Shown piece after piece: positions 55,370 to 63,598 of a stretch of DNA of 64,000 bases. Origin of the DNA: Actinophytocola glycyrrhizae (GTDB taxonomy: Bacteria > Actinomycetota > Actinomycetes > Mycobacteriales > Pseudonocardiaceae); contig NZ_JBHSIS010000003.1 of the NCBI RefSeq assembly GCF_042653545.1, forward strand, positions 372,001 through 436,000. Reading direction: 5' to 3'. The translations under genes and the position numbers were made by a program. Positions within the stretch are counted from its first letter, which is position 1, and every line of letters begins with the position of its first letter. Under the pieces are notes generated by a model, which was not told where the DNA came from, did no database searches, and saw nothing but the letters and a program-made list of their open reading frames with translations.

Positions 55370-57127
55370 TCAGTCCTTCAGCTCGCAGAGCACGCTGCCC
55401 TGGACGACGGTCTCGCCCGCGGCGACGGACAGACCCGTCACGGTGCCCGCCTTGTGAGCGGTGACCGGGTTCTCCATCTTCATGGCTTCCAGCACCACGA
55501 TGAGGTCACCGGCCTCGACGGTCTGGCCGTCCTCGACCGCGATCTTCACGATGGTGCCCTGCATGGGGGCGGCCACCGCGTCGCCGGAAGCCGCGGCCGC
55601 CTTGCCGCCGGCCCGCTTGCGGGGCTTGGCCTTCTGCCCGGTCGCGGCCGGGGCCGTCGCGAAGCCCTCTGGCAGCGACACCTCCAGCCGCCGCCCGCCG
55701 ACCTCGACCACCACGGTCTGCCGGTCGCCCTGCTCGGGCAGTTCCTCGGTGGCGGTGAACGGCTCGATCCGGTTGTCGAACTGGGTCTCGATCCACCGCG
55801 TGTGGACCGAGAACGACGTGCCGTCGCCGACGTAGGCCGGGTCGCGGACGATCACCCGGTGGAAGGGGAGCACGGTCGCCATGCCCTCGACGACCATCTC
55901 GTCCAGCGCGCGCCGGGACCGTTCGATGGCCTCCTCGCGGGTCGCGCCGGTCACGACCACCTTCGCGAGCAGCGAGTCGAACTGGCCGCCGATCACCGTG
56001 CCCGACTCGACGCCGGTGTCCACCCGCACGCCTGGCCCGTCCGGCGGCACGAACCGCGTCACCACACCCGGCGCGGGCAGGAAGTTGCGGCCCGCGTCCT
56101 CACCGTTGATCCGGAACTCGATCGAGTGGCCGCGCGGCTCGGGATCGGCGGTGAACCGCAGCTTCTCGCCCGCGGCGATGCGGAACTGCTCACGCACCAG
56201 GTCGACCCCGGCGGTCTCCTCCGACACCGGGTGCTCGACCTGCAACCTGGTGTTGACCTCCAGGAACGAGATCGTGCCGTCCTTGCCGACCAGGTACTCG
56301 ACGGTGCCGGCACCGGAGTAGCCGGCCTCCTTGCAGATCGCCTTCGCCGACGAGTGGATCTCCGCGCGCTGCTCGTCGGTCAGGAACGGCGCGGGCGCCT
56401 CCTCCACCAGCTTCTGGTGCCGCCGCTGCAGCGAGCAGTCCCGCGTGCCGACCACGACCACGTTGCCGTGCCGGTCGGCCAGGACCTGCGCCTCGACGTG
56501 CCTGGGCTGGTCGAGGTAGCGCTCGACGAAGCACTCGCCGCGCCCGAACGCCGCCACCGCCTCGCGCACCGCGGAGTCGAACAGCTCCGGGATCTCCGCC
56601 AGCGTCCGCGCCACCTTCAGCCCGCGCCCGCCGCCACCGAACGCGGCCTTGATCGCCACCGGCAGGCCGTGCTCCTCCGCGAACGCCACGACCTCCTCCG
56701 GTCCGTCCACCGGCTCCTTCGTGCCCGGCACCAGCGGGGCACCGGCCCTGGTGGCGATGTGCCGCGCGGTCACCTTGTCACCGAGGTCGCGGATGGCCTG
56801 GGGGTCCGGCCCGATCCAGGTCAGGCCCGCGTCCAGCACGGCCTGCGCGAACTCGGCGTTCTCGGAAAGGAACCCGTAGCCGGGGTGCACCGCGTCCGCG
56901 CCGGAGCGGGCCGCCACGTCCAGCAGCTTGCCGATGTCCAGGTAGCTCTCGGCCGCCGTCGAACCGCCGAGCGCGAACGCCTCGTCCGCCAACCGGACGA
57001 ACAACGCGTCCCGATCGGGGTCGGCGTAGACCGCCACACTCGGCAGGCCGGCGTCCCGGCACGCACGGATGACCCGGACGGCGATCTCACCGCGGTTGGC
57101 GATCAGGATCTTGCTGAGCTGGGGCAC
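55370..57127 (-). CDS. accA3: Acyl-CoA carboxylase alpha subunit (biotin carboxylase + biotin carrier)
   Basis: 585 residues from GTG 57127. Biotin carboxylase domain: ILIANRGEIAVRVIRACRDAG, VHPGYGFLSENAEFA, KAAFGGGGRGLKVA (ATP grasp, ~162), ERYLDQPRHVEAQVLAD, DCSLQRRHQKLVEEAP and FLEVNTRLQVEHPVSEE (~285). Basic Ala-rich linker (~495-510). C-terminal carrier domain with biotinylated Lys in VLEAMKMENPVTAHKAGTV (~556). Carboxylates biotin for the beta subunits (AccD) of acetyl/propionyl-CoA carboxylases. Partner beta and epsilon genes lie at 60.8-62.6 kb, BirA at 62.7 kb. Confidence 0.95.
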   Translation of the reverse strand: MPQLSKILIANRGEIAVRVIRACRDAGLPSVAVYADPDRDALFVRLADEAFALGGSTAAESYLDIGKLLDVAARSGADAVHPGYGFLSENAEFAQAVLDAGLTWIGPDPQAIRDLGDKVTARHIATRAGAPLVPGTKEPVDGPEEVVAFAEEHGLPVAIKAAFGGGGRGLKVARTLAEIPELFDSAVREAVAAFGRGECFVERYLDQPRHVEAQVLADRHGNVVVVGTRDCSLQRRHQKLVEEAPAPFLTDEQRAEIHSSAKAICKEAGYSGAGTVEYLVGKDGTISFLEVNTRLQVEHPVSEETAGVDLVREQFRIAAGEKLRFTADPEPRGHSIEFRINGEDAGRNFLPAPGVVTRFVPPDGPGVRVDTGVESGTVIGGQFDSLLAKVVVTGATREEAIERSRRALDEMVVEGMATVLPFHRVIVRDPAYVGDGTSFSVHTRWIETQFDNRIEPFTATEELPEQGDRQTVVVEVGGRRLEVSLPEGFATAPAATGQKAKPRKRAGGKAAAASGDAVAAPMQGTIVKIAVEDGQTVEAGDLIVVLEAMKMENPVTAHKAGTVTGLSVAAGETVVQGSVLCELKD

Positions 57128-57234
57128 GCCCTTACTCCCTCATCGACGAGGCGGCACACTTGTTACTGGTGGGGAAGTTTACGGACCCTGTGCTGACATG
57201 GGGCGAGAGCAAGGTCACGAGGGTGAGGTGACGG

Positions 57235-57942
57235 GTGACACGCTCGGAGAAGCCGTGGGCCGTGGTCGTCACTGTCATGGTCTGCGCCCTGGTCACGCTG
57301 GGCGCGCTGGTCACGGCCGGCGTGCTGCGCCACGAACGGGCGAGCACCGCCGACCCGGTCGCGACCACGACCGTGCCGCCGACCACGTCGGGTGTCGGTG
57401 CCGACGGGTGCCTGACCAGGCCGTGCGTGGTGGTGGGACCGGTCCCGATCGGCGGCACCACGGTGCAGCTGGTCGCGGACGCGGGCGGCCGGTCGGGCCG
57501 CGTGCAGATCGGCGGTGGCGGCGCCAGCGACGTGATCGAGGTGACGATCACCAAGCTCGGCGCGGTCCTCGGGCCGGACTCCCTGCAGTGCTCCGGTGGC
57601 ACCCAGTCGGCCTGCGTCGTGCGCGGCGACACCCCGGACGGGATGCTCGGCCAGATCGTCGTCGGCCGGTCCGGTGAGTGGGCGTCGCTGGAGAAACCGT
57701 TCGCGTCCGACGCTGGGTTCGTCGCCGTGCAGGACGTCACCGGGCGCCAGAGCGGTCCGGAGGTGCTCGTCGCACAGCACCGCTGCGACCGCCCCGACTG
57801 CGCAGGCACCCCGGTCTACGTGCAGGTCTTCACCCTCAGGAGCGATTCGCTCGGCTGCACCCGCGACTACGCGCGGCTCGATTCGATCCCCGACTGGCCC
57901 GTCGTGGACCTCACCGAGGCGACCCTCAGGGACTGCGGGTAG
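57235..57942 (+). CDS. Membrane-anchored extracytoplasmic protein of unknown function
   Basis: 235 residues from GTG 57235 (GAGGTG upstream). One N-terminal helix, WAVVVTVMVCALVTLGALVTAGVL (~8-31), then a Thr/Pro linker and an external beta-rich domain with six or more Cys (GCLTRPCVVVGP, LQCSGGTQSACVV, HRCDRPDCAGT, LGCTRDYARLD, LRDCG), suggesting disulfides. No family recognised. Diverges from accA3 and overlaps the end of maf by 17 bp in convergent orientation. Confidence 0.7.
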   Translation: MTRSEKPWAVVVTVMVCALVTLGALVTAGVLRHERASTADPVATTTVPPTTSGVGADGCLTRPCVVVGPVPIGGTTVQLVADAGGRSGRVQIGGGGASDVIEVTITKLGAVLGPDSLQCSGGTQSACVVRGDTPDGMLGQIVVGRSGEWASLEKPFASDAGFVAVQDVTGRQSGPEVLVAQHRCDRPDCAGTPVYVQVFTLRSDSLGCTRDYARLDSIPDWPVVDLTEATLRDCG

Positions 57943-58546
57943 CCCACAGGTCGACCACCCGCACACCCACCTCGGCCAGCAGCCCGCGGGTCAGCGGCAG
58001 GCTGATGCCGATCACGCTGGACGGGTCGCCCTCGACGCCGTCGACGAACCAGCCGCCGAACCCGTCGAGCGTGAACCCGCCCGCCACCGACAGCGGCTCA
58101 CCGGTCGCGATGTACGCCTCGACCTCGTCATCGGCAGGCGACCCGAACCGGATCGTAGTGGCGACGGTGCCGGTGGCGACCGCGTCGACCACGCCGTCGC
58201 GGACACGGAGCACGGCGTGCCCGGTCATCAGCCTGCCCTCGCCGCCCGCCATGTTCTTCCACCGCTCGCGGGCCCGCTCGGCCGTGCCCGGCTTGCCGGC
58301 CAGCTCACCGTCCTGGGACAGCATCGAGTCGCAGCCGACGATCACCGCGTCGGCGTGCCCGGGCGCCACCGCGCGGGCCTTCGCCTCGGCGAGCGTGACC
58401 ACCACGTGCTCGTGCGGTGCGTCGGCGGGCAGCGCGGCGGTGATCGCGTCCTCGTCGACGCCGGAGACCTCGACGACGGGTTCGATGCCCGCGGCGCGCA
58501 GGACCATCAGACGGGCGGGGGACTGGGAGGCGAGAACGAACTGCAC
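57926..58546 (-). CDS. maf: Maf-type nucleoside triphosphate pyrophosphatase
   Basis: 206 residues, ATG start. MQFVLASQSPARLMVLRAAGIEPVVEVSGVDEDA (~1-34) is the Maf N-terminus with the SxxR triphosphate-binding motif. Then AEAKARAVA, VIVGCDSMLSQDGELAGKPGTAERARERW (catalytic Asp ~73, KP.....A), LMTGHAVLR, and IATGEPLSVAGGFTLDGFGGWFVDGVEGDPSSVIGISLP (~144-183). Hydrolyses non-canonical or modified NTPs and affects septum formation. In M. tuberculosis maf also lies with accD5-accE5 and accA3. Confidence 0.92.
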   Translation of the reverse strand: MQFVLASQSPARLMVLRAAGIEPVVEVSGVDEDAITAALPADAPHEHVVVTLAEAKARAVAPGHADAVIVGCDSMLSQDGELAGKPGTAERARERWKNMAGGEGRLMTGHAVLRVRDGVVDAVATGTVATTIRFGSPADDEVEAYIATGEPLSVAGGFTLDGFGGWFVDGVEGDPSSVIGISLPLTRGLLAEVGVRVVDLWATRSP

Positions 58547-58555
58547 GCCAGAACT

Positions 58556-60124
58556 CTAGTTGCGCACCTTCGTTCCGACCTTGATGCCCGTGGCGGCCAC
58601 GATGCCCAGCAGCAGGACCGCGATCGGCAGCATCAGGCTCGCCTTCGCGGCGACCGTGAAGCCTTCGTGGAACACGCCCGTGACGATGCGGCGCACGAGG
58701 TCGGCCGTGTTCGGGTCCAGGCCGGCGGGCACCGGCGGGCGCGACGAGTCGAACTGGCTCGCCGTGTTCGCCGCCTCGGTGACGCGGTCGACGAACTCCT
58801 CGCGGTATCGCACGGGCAGCCGTTCCGCGTACCGGCTGGCGGCGTCGGGCACCGCGAACGCCACCCCGAGCTGCAGCACGAGCCCGGTCGCCGCGCTGCC
58901 GAGCACCCCGCCGACCTGCCGGGAGGTGTTGAACACGCCGGAGGCCGCGCCGGCCAGCTCCTGCGGTATGCCCGCGGTCGCCGCGGTCGTCAGCGGCGAG
59001 AACACGAACCCGATGCCCAGCCCCGCGAGCGCGAGGCCGGGGACCAGCGTGACCGGGTCGAGGTCCGGGTCCGCCTGGTAGACGAGGACGCCGACGGCCA
59101 TGGCGAGCGTGCCGAACCCGCCGATGATCAGGTTCCGCGCGCCGATGCGGTGCCACAGCGCGCCGGAGACCCCGGCGGCGGCCGCCGCGGTGAGCGCCAT
59201 GGGCAGGGCGAGCGCGCTGGACTCGAGCGCGGACAGGCCGAGGACCGTCTGCAGGTAGAGGACCAGCGGGAGGAACATGCCGGTCATCGCGAAGCCCATG
59301 GCCGCGTGCGCGAGGTTGGCGTAGGTGAACGTCGGGTCGCGGAACACCTCGTTGGGCACCAGCGGCTCGCGGGTCTTGACGGTGGCCTGGCGGTAGCCGA
59401 ACGCGGTGAGCAGCAGCACCCCGGCGATGAGGATGTGGACGATCGTGAACGGCCCGGCGACCGGGCCCCAGTGGTAGTGCTGGCCGTTCTGCACGCCGAA
59501 CACCAGCGCGAGGAGACCGGCCGCGCACAGGAACGTGCCGAGCGGGTCGAAGCGCAGCTTGCGGCGCGGCTGCCAGTTCGGGAGCGCGACGAGCGCGATC
59601 ACCAGGCTGACCACGCCGATCGGCAGGTTGATCAGGAAGATCCACTGCCAGCCGACGTGCTCGACGAGCAGGCCGCCGAGCACCGGGCCCGCGAGCGTCG
59701 CGACCCCGGCGACCGCGCCCCACACGGAGATCGGCACGCCGCGTTTCTCCGGCGGGAACAGGCGGGTGATGAACGACAGCGTCTGCGGTGTCATGAGCGC
59801 CGCGCCGAGGCCCTGTAGCGCGCGGGCGGCGATCAGTTCAGCGGCGCTGGTGGCCAGGCCGCTCCACGCCGAGGCGACGGTGAACGCGACCAGCCCGGCG
59901 ACGAGGACGTTCTTCGGTCCGAACCGGTCACCGAGCCGGCCCGTGATAAGGAGGGGGACCGTGTTCGCGAGGAGGTAGACGCTGTTGACCCACACGATCT
60001 CGTTCAGGTTCGCGTGCAGGTCGGTGAGCATTGTGGGGATCGCGACCGTCACGATCGTCGAGTCGAGCATGATCATGAAGAAGCACGCGCAGAGAGCCCA
60101 CATCGCGGTCCACGGGCTTCTCAT
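58556..60124 (-). CDS. MFS drug-resistance transporter, DHA2 family (14 helices)
   Basis: 522 residues, ATG start. MFS motifs: ACFFMIMLDSTIVTVAIPTMLTDL (motif D1, ~13-36), WVNSVYLLANTVPLLITGRLGDRFGPKNVL (motif A with GRLGDRFG, ~45-73), ARALQGLGAALMTPQTL (motif B) and WGAVAGVATLAGPVLGGLLVEHVGWQWIFLINLPIG (motif C, ~136-171). About 14 hydrophobic helices. Proton-driven exporter of the EmrB/QacA type; substrate unknown. No regulator is adjacent. It is an insertion relative to the maf-accE spacing in M. tuberculosis. Confidence 0.9.
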   Translation of the reverse strand: MRSPWTAMWALCACFFMIMLDSTIVTVAIPTMLTDLHANLNEIVWVNSVYLLANTVPLLITGRLGDRFGPKNVLVAGLVAFTVASAWSGLATSAAELIAARALQGLGAALMTPQTLSFITRLFPPEKRGVPISVWGAVAGVATLAGPVLGGLLVEHVGWQWIFLINLPIGVVSLVIALVALPNWQPRRKLRFDPLGTFLCAAGLLALVFGVQNGQHYHWGPVAGPFTIVHILIAGVLLLTAFGYRQATVKTREPLVPNEVFRDPTFTYANLAHAAMGFAMTGMFLPLVLYLQTVLGLSALESSALALPMALTAAAAAGVSGALWHRIGARNLIIGGFGTLAMAVGVLVYQADPDLDPVTLVPGLALAGLGIGFVFSPLTTAATAGIPQELAGAASGVFNTSRQVGGVLGSAATGLVLQLGVAFAVPDAASRYAERLPVRYREEFVDRVTEAANTASQFDSSRPPVPAGLDPNTADLVRRIVTGVFHEGFTVAAKASLMLPIAVLLLGIVAATGIKVGTKVRN

Positions 60125-60298
60125 GCGGTGCAGTGTGTCAGTTCGGATTCGGTGCCTTGTCGGGGATCATGACCGGCGGTGAGGATGTGAGATATGCGGC
60201 ATCTGGATCGCCCTGTGCAGCTGCCCGCCAGCGCCAGCGGTAACCGGTTGTGCCGCCACCGCAACCCCGGCGGGTGCACCCGGTGGTGCTCGTACAAG

Positions 60299-60469
60299 AT
60301 GTTCGCCAAGGTCATCGCGGGCACGATCCTGGTGCTCGGCCTCATCTGCGCGGGCATCTGGTTCGCGGACGAACAGCAACGCGTCCGCGAGGTCCTGTAC
60401 GGCCTCGCGATCTACGTCACCCTGATAGTCCCCGCCATCATCTGGGCCAACAGCCACGAACGCAACTAA
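60299..60469 (+). CDS. Very small two-helix membrane protein
   Basis: 56 residues from ATG 60299; the frame is open upstream to an ATG at 60194 (91 residues), but that part is Cys/Arg-rich and looks non-coding. Two hydrophobic segments, MFAKVIAGTILVLGLICAGIWFADEQ and VLYGLAIYVTLIVPAIIWANS. No RBS stands out. Followed directly by repeat array 4. Family unknown. Confidence 0.5.
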   Translation: MFAKVIAGTILVLGLICAGIWFADEQQRVREVLYGLAIYVTLIVPAIIWANSHERN

Positions 60470-60470
60470 C

Positions 60471-60764
60471 CCCCGCGAGTCCCCGCTTCGGAACCCGCGA
60501 GTCCCCGTTTCAGGAGTCGCGAGTCCCCCGTTCGGAACCCGCGAGTCCCCGTTTCAGGACTCGCGAGTCCCCCGTTCGGAACCCGCGAGTCCCCGTTTCA
60601 GGACCCGCGAGTCTCCCGTTCAGGACCCGCGAGTCTCCCGTTCGCGACCGCCGAGTTGGCGGTTCAGGTCCGCGTCGCGAACCGCCAACTCAGCGGTTCT
60701 GAACGGGGAACTCGCGGGTTCTGAACGCGGGACTCGCGGGTTCTGAAGCGGGGACTCGCGGGGG
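60471..60764. repeat. 22-bp repeat array 4, two inverted arms (8 + 3 units)
   Basis: Left arm: about eight units in reverse orientation (CCGCGAGTCCCC then GTTTCAGGAC or CGTTCGGAAC). Centre: an inverted pair, GCCGAGTTGGCGGTTC and GAACCGCCAACTCAGC. Right arm: three forward units (GGGACTCGCGGG then TTCTGAA). The array begins 2 bp after the stop of the small plus-strand gene and ends directly at the accE stop (TTA at 60765). Largest of the four arrays. Confidence 0.92.
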
Positions 60765-60995
60765 TTAGTGGGGGAAGGTTGAGGTGTGCCAGGCGTTGGG
60801 GCCGTGGGGTAGTGGGGGGCGGTGCAGGGTGCGGCGGTCCGACCAGGCTGATCGTGGGGGTGGGGGTGCGGGGGTGTCACGGGTGTTCAGCGTGGTGATG
60901 ACCGCGACCAGAGCGGCCACCTCCTCGTCGGTCGGGTTGCCGTGGACCACGCGCAGGTGGGGGCGCTCGCTCATGGTGTGGGAGTTCTCGTTCAC
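60765..60995 (-). CDS. accE: Acyl-CoA carboxylase epsilon subunit
   Basis: 76 residues from GTG 60995, which overlaps the accD stop (GTGA); ATG 60974 (69 residues) is an alternative. The core RPHLRVVHGNPTDEEVAALVAVITTLNT (~10-37) is the epsilon-subunit signature, RVV.GNPT.EE.AAL. A short Pro/Ser/Arg tail follows. In actinobacteria the epsilon subunit binds and stimulates the AccD5-type beta / AccA3 alpha complex. Corresponds to M. tuberculosis AccE5 (Rv3281). Confidence 0.88.
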   Translation of the reverse strand: MNENSHTMSERPHLRVVHGNPTDEEVAALVAVITTLNTRDTPAPPPPRSAWSDRRTLHRPPLPHGPNAWHTSTFPH

Positions 60996-62629
60996 AGCGG
61001 GATGTTCCCGTGCTTCTTGGGGGGCAGGGTCTCGCGCTTGTCCCGCAGCAGCCGCAGCGCGCGGGCCACGTGGCCGCGGGTGTGCGACGGCGGGATCACC
61101 GCGTCCACGTACCCGCGTTCTGCCGCCACGTACGGGTTGCACAGCGTGTCCTCGTACTCCTGCTGCAGCCGCGCCCGCAGCGCGTCCACGTCCTCACCGG
61201 AGGACGCGGCGCCGGCCAGCGTCTTGCGGTGCACGATGTTCGCCGCGCCCTGCGCACCCATCACCGCGATCTGGGCGGTCGGCCACGCCAGGTTCATGTC
61301 GGCGCCGAGGTGCTTGGACCCCATCACGTCGTACGCCCCGCCGTACGCCTTGCGGGTGATCACCGTCACGAGCGGCACCGTCGCCTCCGCGTACGCGTAG
61401 ATCAGCTTCGCGCCGCGCCGGATGATCCCGTTCCACTCCTGGTCGGTGCCCGGCAGGAAGCCCGGCACGTCCACGAACGTCAGCACCGGCACGTTGAACG
61501 CGTCGCAGGTCCGCACGAACCGGGCCGCCTTCTCCGACGCGTCGATGTCCAGACAGCCCGCGAACTGCGTCGGCTGGTTCGCCACGATCCCGACCGCGTG
61601 CCCCTCGACCCGCCCGAACCCGACCAGGATGTTCGGCGCGAACATCGACTGCACCTCGAGGAACTCGCCGTCGTCGAGCACCCGCTCGATCACCGAGTGC
61701 ATGTCGTACGGCTGGTTCGGCGAGTCCGGGATCAGCGTGTCCAGCTCAAGGTCGGTCGCGGAGACGTTGTCGGCCACCGAGCCCTCCTCGGCGAACCCGG
61801 GGAACACCGGCGCGTCGGACATGTTGTTCGACGGCAGGAACGACAGCAGCTCCTTGACGTAGGCGATCGCGTCGTCCTCGTCGGCGCCCATGTAGTGCGC
61901 GTTGCCGGACTTCGTGTTGTGCGCCCGCGCGCCGCCCAGCTCCTCGAACCCGACGTCCTCGCCGGTCACCGTCTTGATCACGTCCGGGCCGGTGATGAAC
62001 ATGTGGGAGGTCTGGTCGACCATCACCACGAAGTCGGTCAGCGCGGGCGAGTACACGTGCCCACCCGCGTTCGCACCCATGATCAGCGAGATCTGCGGGA
62101 CCACCCCGGACGCGCGGGTGTTGCGGACGAAGATCTCGCCGTACAGGCCCAGCGACACCACCCCCTCCTGGATGCGCGCGCCGCCGCCCTCGTTGATGCC
62201 GATGATGGGCCGCCCGGTCCTGATCGCCAGGTCCATCACCTTGACGATCTTCTCGCCGTACACCTCGCCGAGCGCGCCGCCGAACACGGTGACGTCCTGG
62301 CTGAACACGCAGACGGGGCGGCCGTCGATGGTGCCGTGCCCGGTCACCACACCGTCGCCGTATGGCCGGTTGCGCTCCAGCCCGAAGTTGGTGGACCGGT
62401 GCCGCGCCAGCTCGTCGAGCTCCACGAACGAACCGGGGTCGAGCAGCGCGTCGATGCGCTCGCGGGCCGTCTTCTTGCCCTTCGCGTGCTGTTTGGCGAC
62501 CGCGCGCTCGGAGCCGGCGTGTACCGCCTCGTCGCTGCGGAGGTACAGGTCGGCGAGCTTTCCGGCGGTGGTGTGGATGTCGGGCTCACCGGTGGGCACC
62601 TGACCCAGTGGTTCGGTCGCGCTGCTCAT
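60992..62629 (-). CDS. accD5: Propionyl/acyl-CoA carboxylase beta subunit
   Basis: 545 residues from ATG 62629, with TAGGCT (minus strand 62642-62637) ending 7 nt before it. Carboxyltransferase motifs: AVAKQHAKGKKTARERIDALLDPGSFVE, VCVFSQDVTVFGGALGEVYGEKI, GINEGGGARIQEGVVSLGLYGEIFVRN (acyl-CoA site, ~147), SLIMGANAGGHVYSPALTDF, FVDVPGFLPGTDQEWNGIIRRGAKLIYAYAEATVPLVTVITRKAYGGAYDVMGSK (biotin site, ~390). Transfers carboxyl from biotin to propionyl-CoA, giving methylmalonyl-CoA, the precursor for mutAB or for methyl-branched lipids. Confidence 0.94.
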   Translation of the reverse strand: MSSATEPLGQVPTGEPDIHTTAGKLADLYLRSDEAVHAGSERAVAKQHAKGKKTARERIDALLDPGSFVELDELARHRSTNFGLERNRPYGDGVVTGHGTIDGRPVCVFSQDVTVFGGALGEVYGEKIVKVMDLAIRTGRPIIGINEGGGARIQEGVVSLGLYGEIFVRNTRASGVVPQISLIMGANAGGHVYSPALTDFVVMVDQTSHMFITGPDVIKTVTGEDVGFEELGGARAHNTKSGNAHYMGADEDDAIAYVKELLSFLPSNNMSDAPVFPGFAEEGSVADNVSATDLELDTLIPDSPNQPYDMHSVIERVLDDGEFLEVQSMFAPNILVGFGRVEGHAVGIVANQPTQFAGCLDIDASEKAARFVRTCDAFNVPVLTFVDVPGFLPGTDQEWNGIIRRGAKLIYAYAEATVPLVTVITRKAYGGAYDVMGSKHLGADMNLAWPTAQIAVMGAQGAANIVHRKTLAGAASSGEDVDALRARLQQEYEDTLCNPYVAAERGYVDAVIPPSHTRGHVARALRLLRDKRETLPPKKHGNIPL

Positions 62630-62673
62630 GCTCGGGAGCCTAGTCACGGTCGACTCCCGGTAAGTTCTCGAAT
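62630..62673. promoter_or_regulatory. Divergent accD5-birA promoter region (both leaderless)
   Basis: 44 bp. TAGGCT on the minus strand (62642-62637) ends 7 nt before the accD5 ATG. TAAGTT on the plus strand (62661-62666) ends 7 nt before the birA GTG. No Shine-Dalgarno on either side. The biotin ligase and one of its client enzyme complexes share this control region. Confidence 0.6.
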
Positions 62674-63501
62674 GTGACCGAGAACAAGCTGGACGTGCTG
62701 GTCCTCCGTGAGCAGTTCGTCGCGCCCAACGGCCCGTACGCGGCGCTGGACGTGGTGGAGAAGACCGGATCGACCAACGCCGACCTGCTGTCGGCGGCCG
62801 CCGACGGTGCCGCGGACCGGACCGTGCTGGTCGCCGGGGAGCAGACCAGGGGCCGGGGCCGCCGCGACCGCACGTGGGTGTCGCCGTCGGGCTCGGGGAT
62901 CTACCTGTCGGTGCTGGTCCGGCCCTCGTCGGTGCCGCCGGAGCGGCTCGGCACGCTCGGCATGGTCGCCGGGCTGGCGCTCATGCACGCCGCGACCGAG
63001 ACCGCCGGTGTCGAGGCGGTGCTGAAGTGGCCGAACGACCTGCTGGTCGGCGCGGAACGGGCGAAGGCGGCCGGGGTGCTGTCCGAGGTCGTGCCGGACG
63101 CCGCGGGCCAGGCCGCCGTGGTGGGGGTCGGCATCAACGTGACCGCCCTGCCGGAAGGTGCCGAGCCGGGGCCGGGCGGGCTGGTGCCGGGGTCGCTCGC
63201 GGACGCGGGCGCGGCGGTCACCGACCGGACCGAGCTGACCGCGAGCTTCCTGCGCGCGTTCGTGGAGATGGAGGCCGCGTGGCGGCTGAACGACGGTGAC
63301 GTCGAGCGGTCCGGCGTGCTCACCGGCTACCGCGAGGCGTGCGGCTCGATCGGGCAGCGGGTGCGTGCCGAACTGCCGGACGGCGCGCTGACCGGGGTCG
63401 CCGTGGACGTCGACACCGAGGGCAGGTTGTTGCTCAAACTCGACGACGGGACCCCGAAGGCGATCGCCGCGGGCGACATCGTGCACCTGCGGACAGTCTG
63501 A
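62674..63501 (+). CDS. birA: Biotin-[acetyl-CoA-carboxylase] ligase (group I, no HTH domain)
   Basis: 275 residues, GTG start. Motifs: KTGSTNADLLSAAADGAADRTVLVAGEQTRGRGRRDRTWVSPSGSGIYLSVLVRP (~29-83; GRGRR is the biotinyl-AMP loop), VLKWPNDLLVGAERAKAAGVLSEV (~112, catalytic Lys), VVGVGINVTALP (~149) and a C-terminal SH3-like domain (GALTGVAVDVDTEGRLLLKLDDG). No N-terminal helix-turn-helix, so it is an enzyme only, not the repressor form. It attaches biotin to AccA3. Confidence 0.93.
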   Translation: MTENKLDVLVLREQFVAPNGPYAALDVVEKTGSTNADLLSAAADGAADRTVLVAGEQTRGRGRRDRTWVSPSGSGIYLSVLVRPSSVPPERLGTLGMVAGLALMHAATETAGVEAVLKWPNDLLVGAERAKAAGVLSEVVPDAAGQAAVVGVGINVTALPEGAEPGPGGLVPGSLADAGAAVTDRTELTASFLRAFVEMEAAWRLNDGDVERSGVLTGYREACGSIGQRVRAELPDGALTGVAVDVDTEGRLLLKLDDGTPKAIAAGDIVHLRTV

Positions 63502-63598
63502 GGGACATTCTCGCGGGTCAGCCCACGAACTGTCGGTCCACCTCGGTACGGTTACCGCGACAGCTTCGCCGAGGCGGTTTTGATATCGGGAGGACGCC

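Noticed and set aside
60194..60298. Extended N-terminus of the small membrane protein before array 4
   Set aside because: Cys/Arg-rich sequence without hydrophobic or domain pattern; the membrane protein proper starts at ATG 60299. Kept as uncertain.
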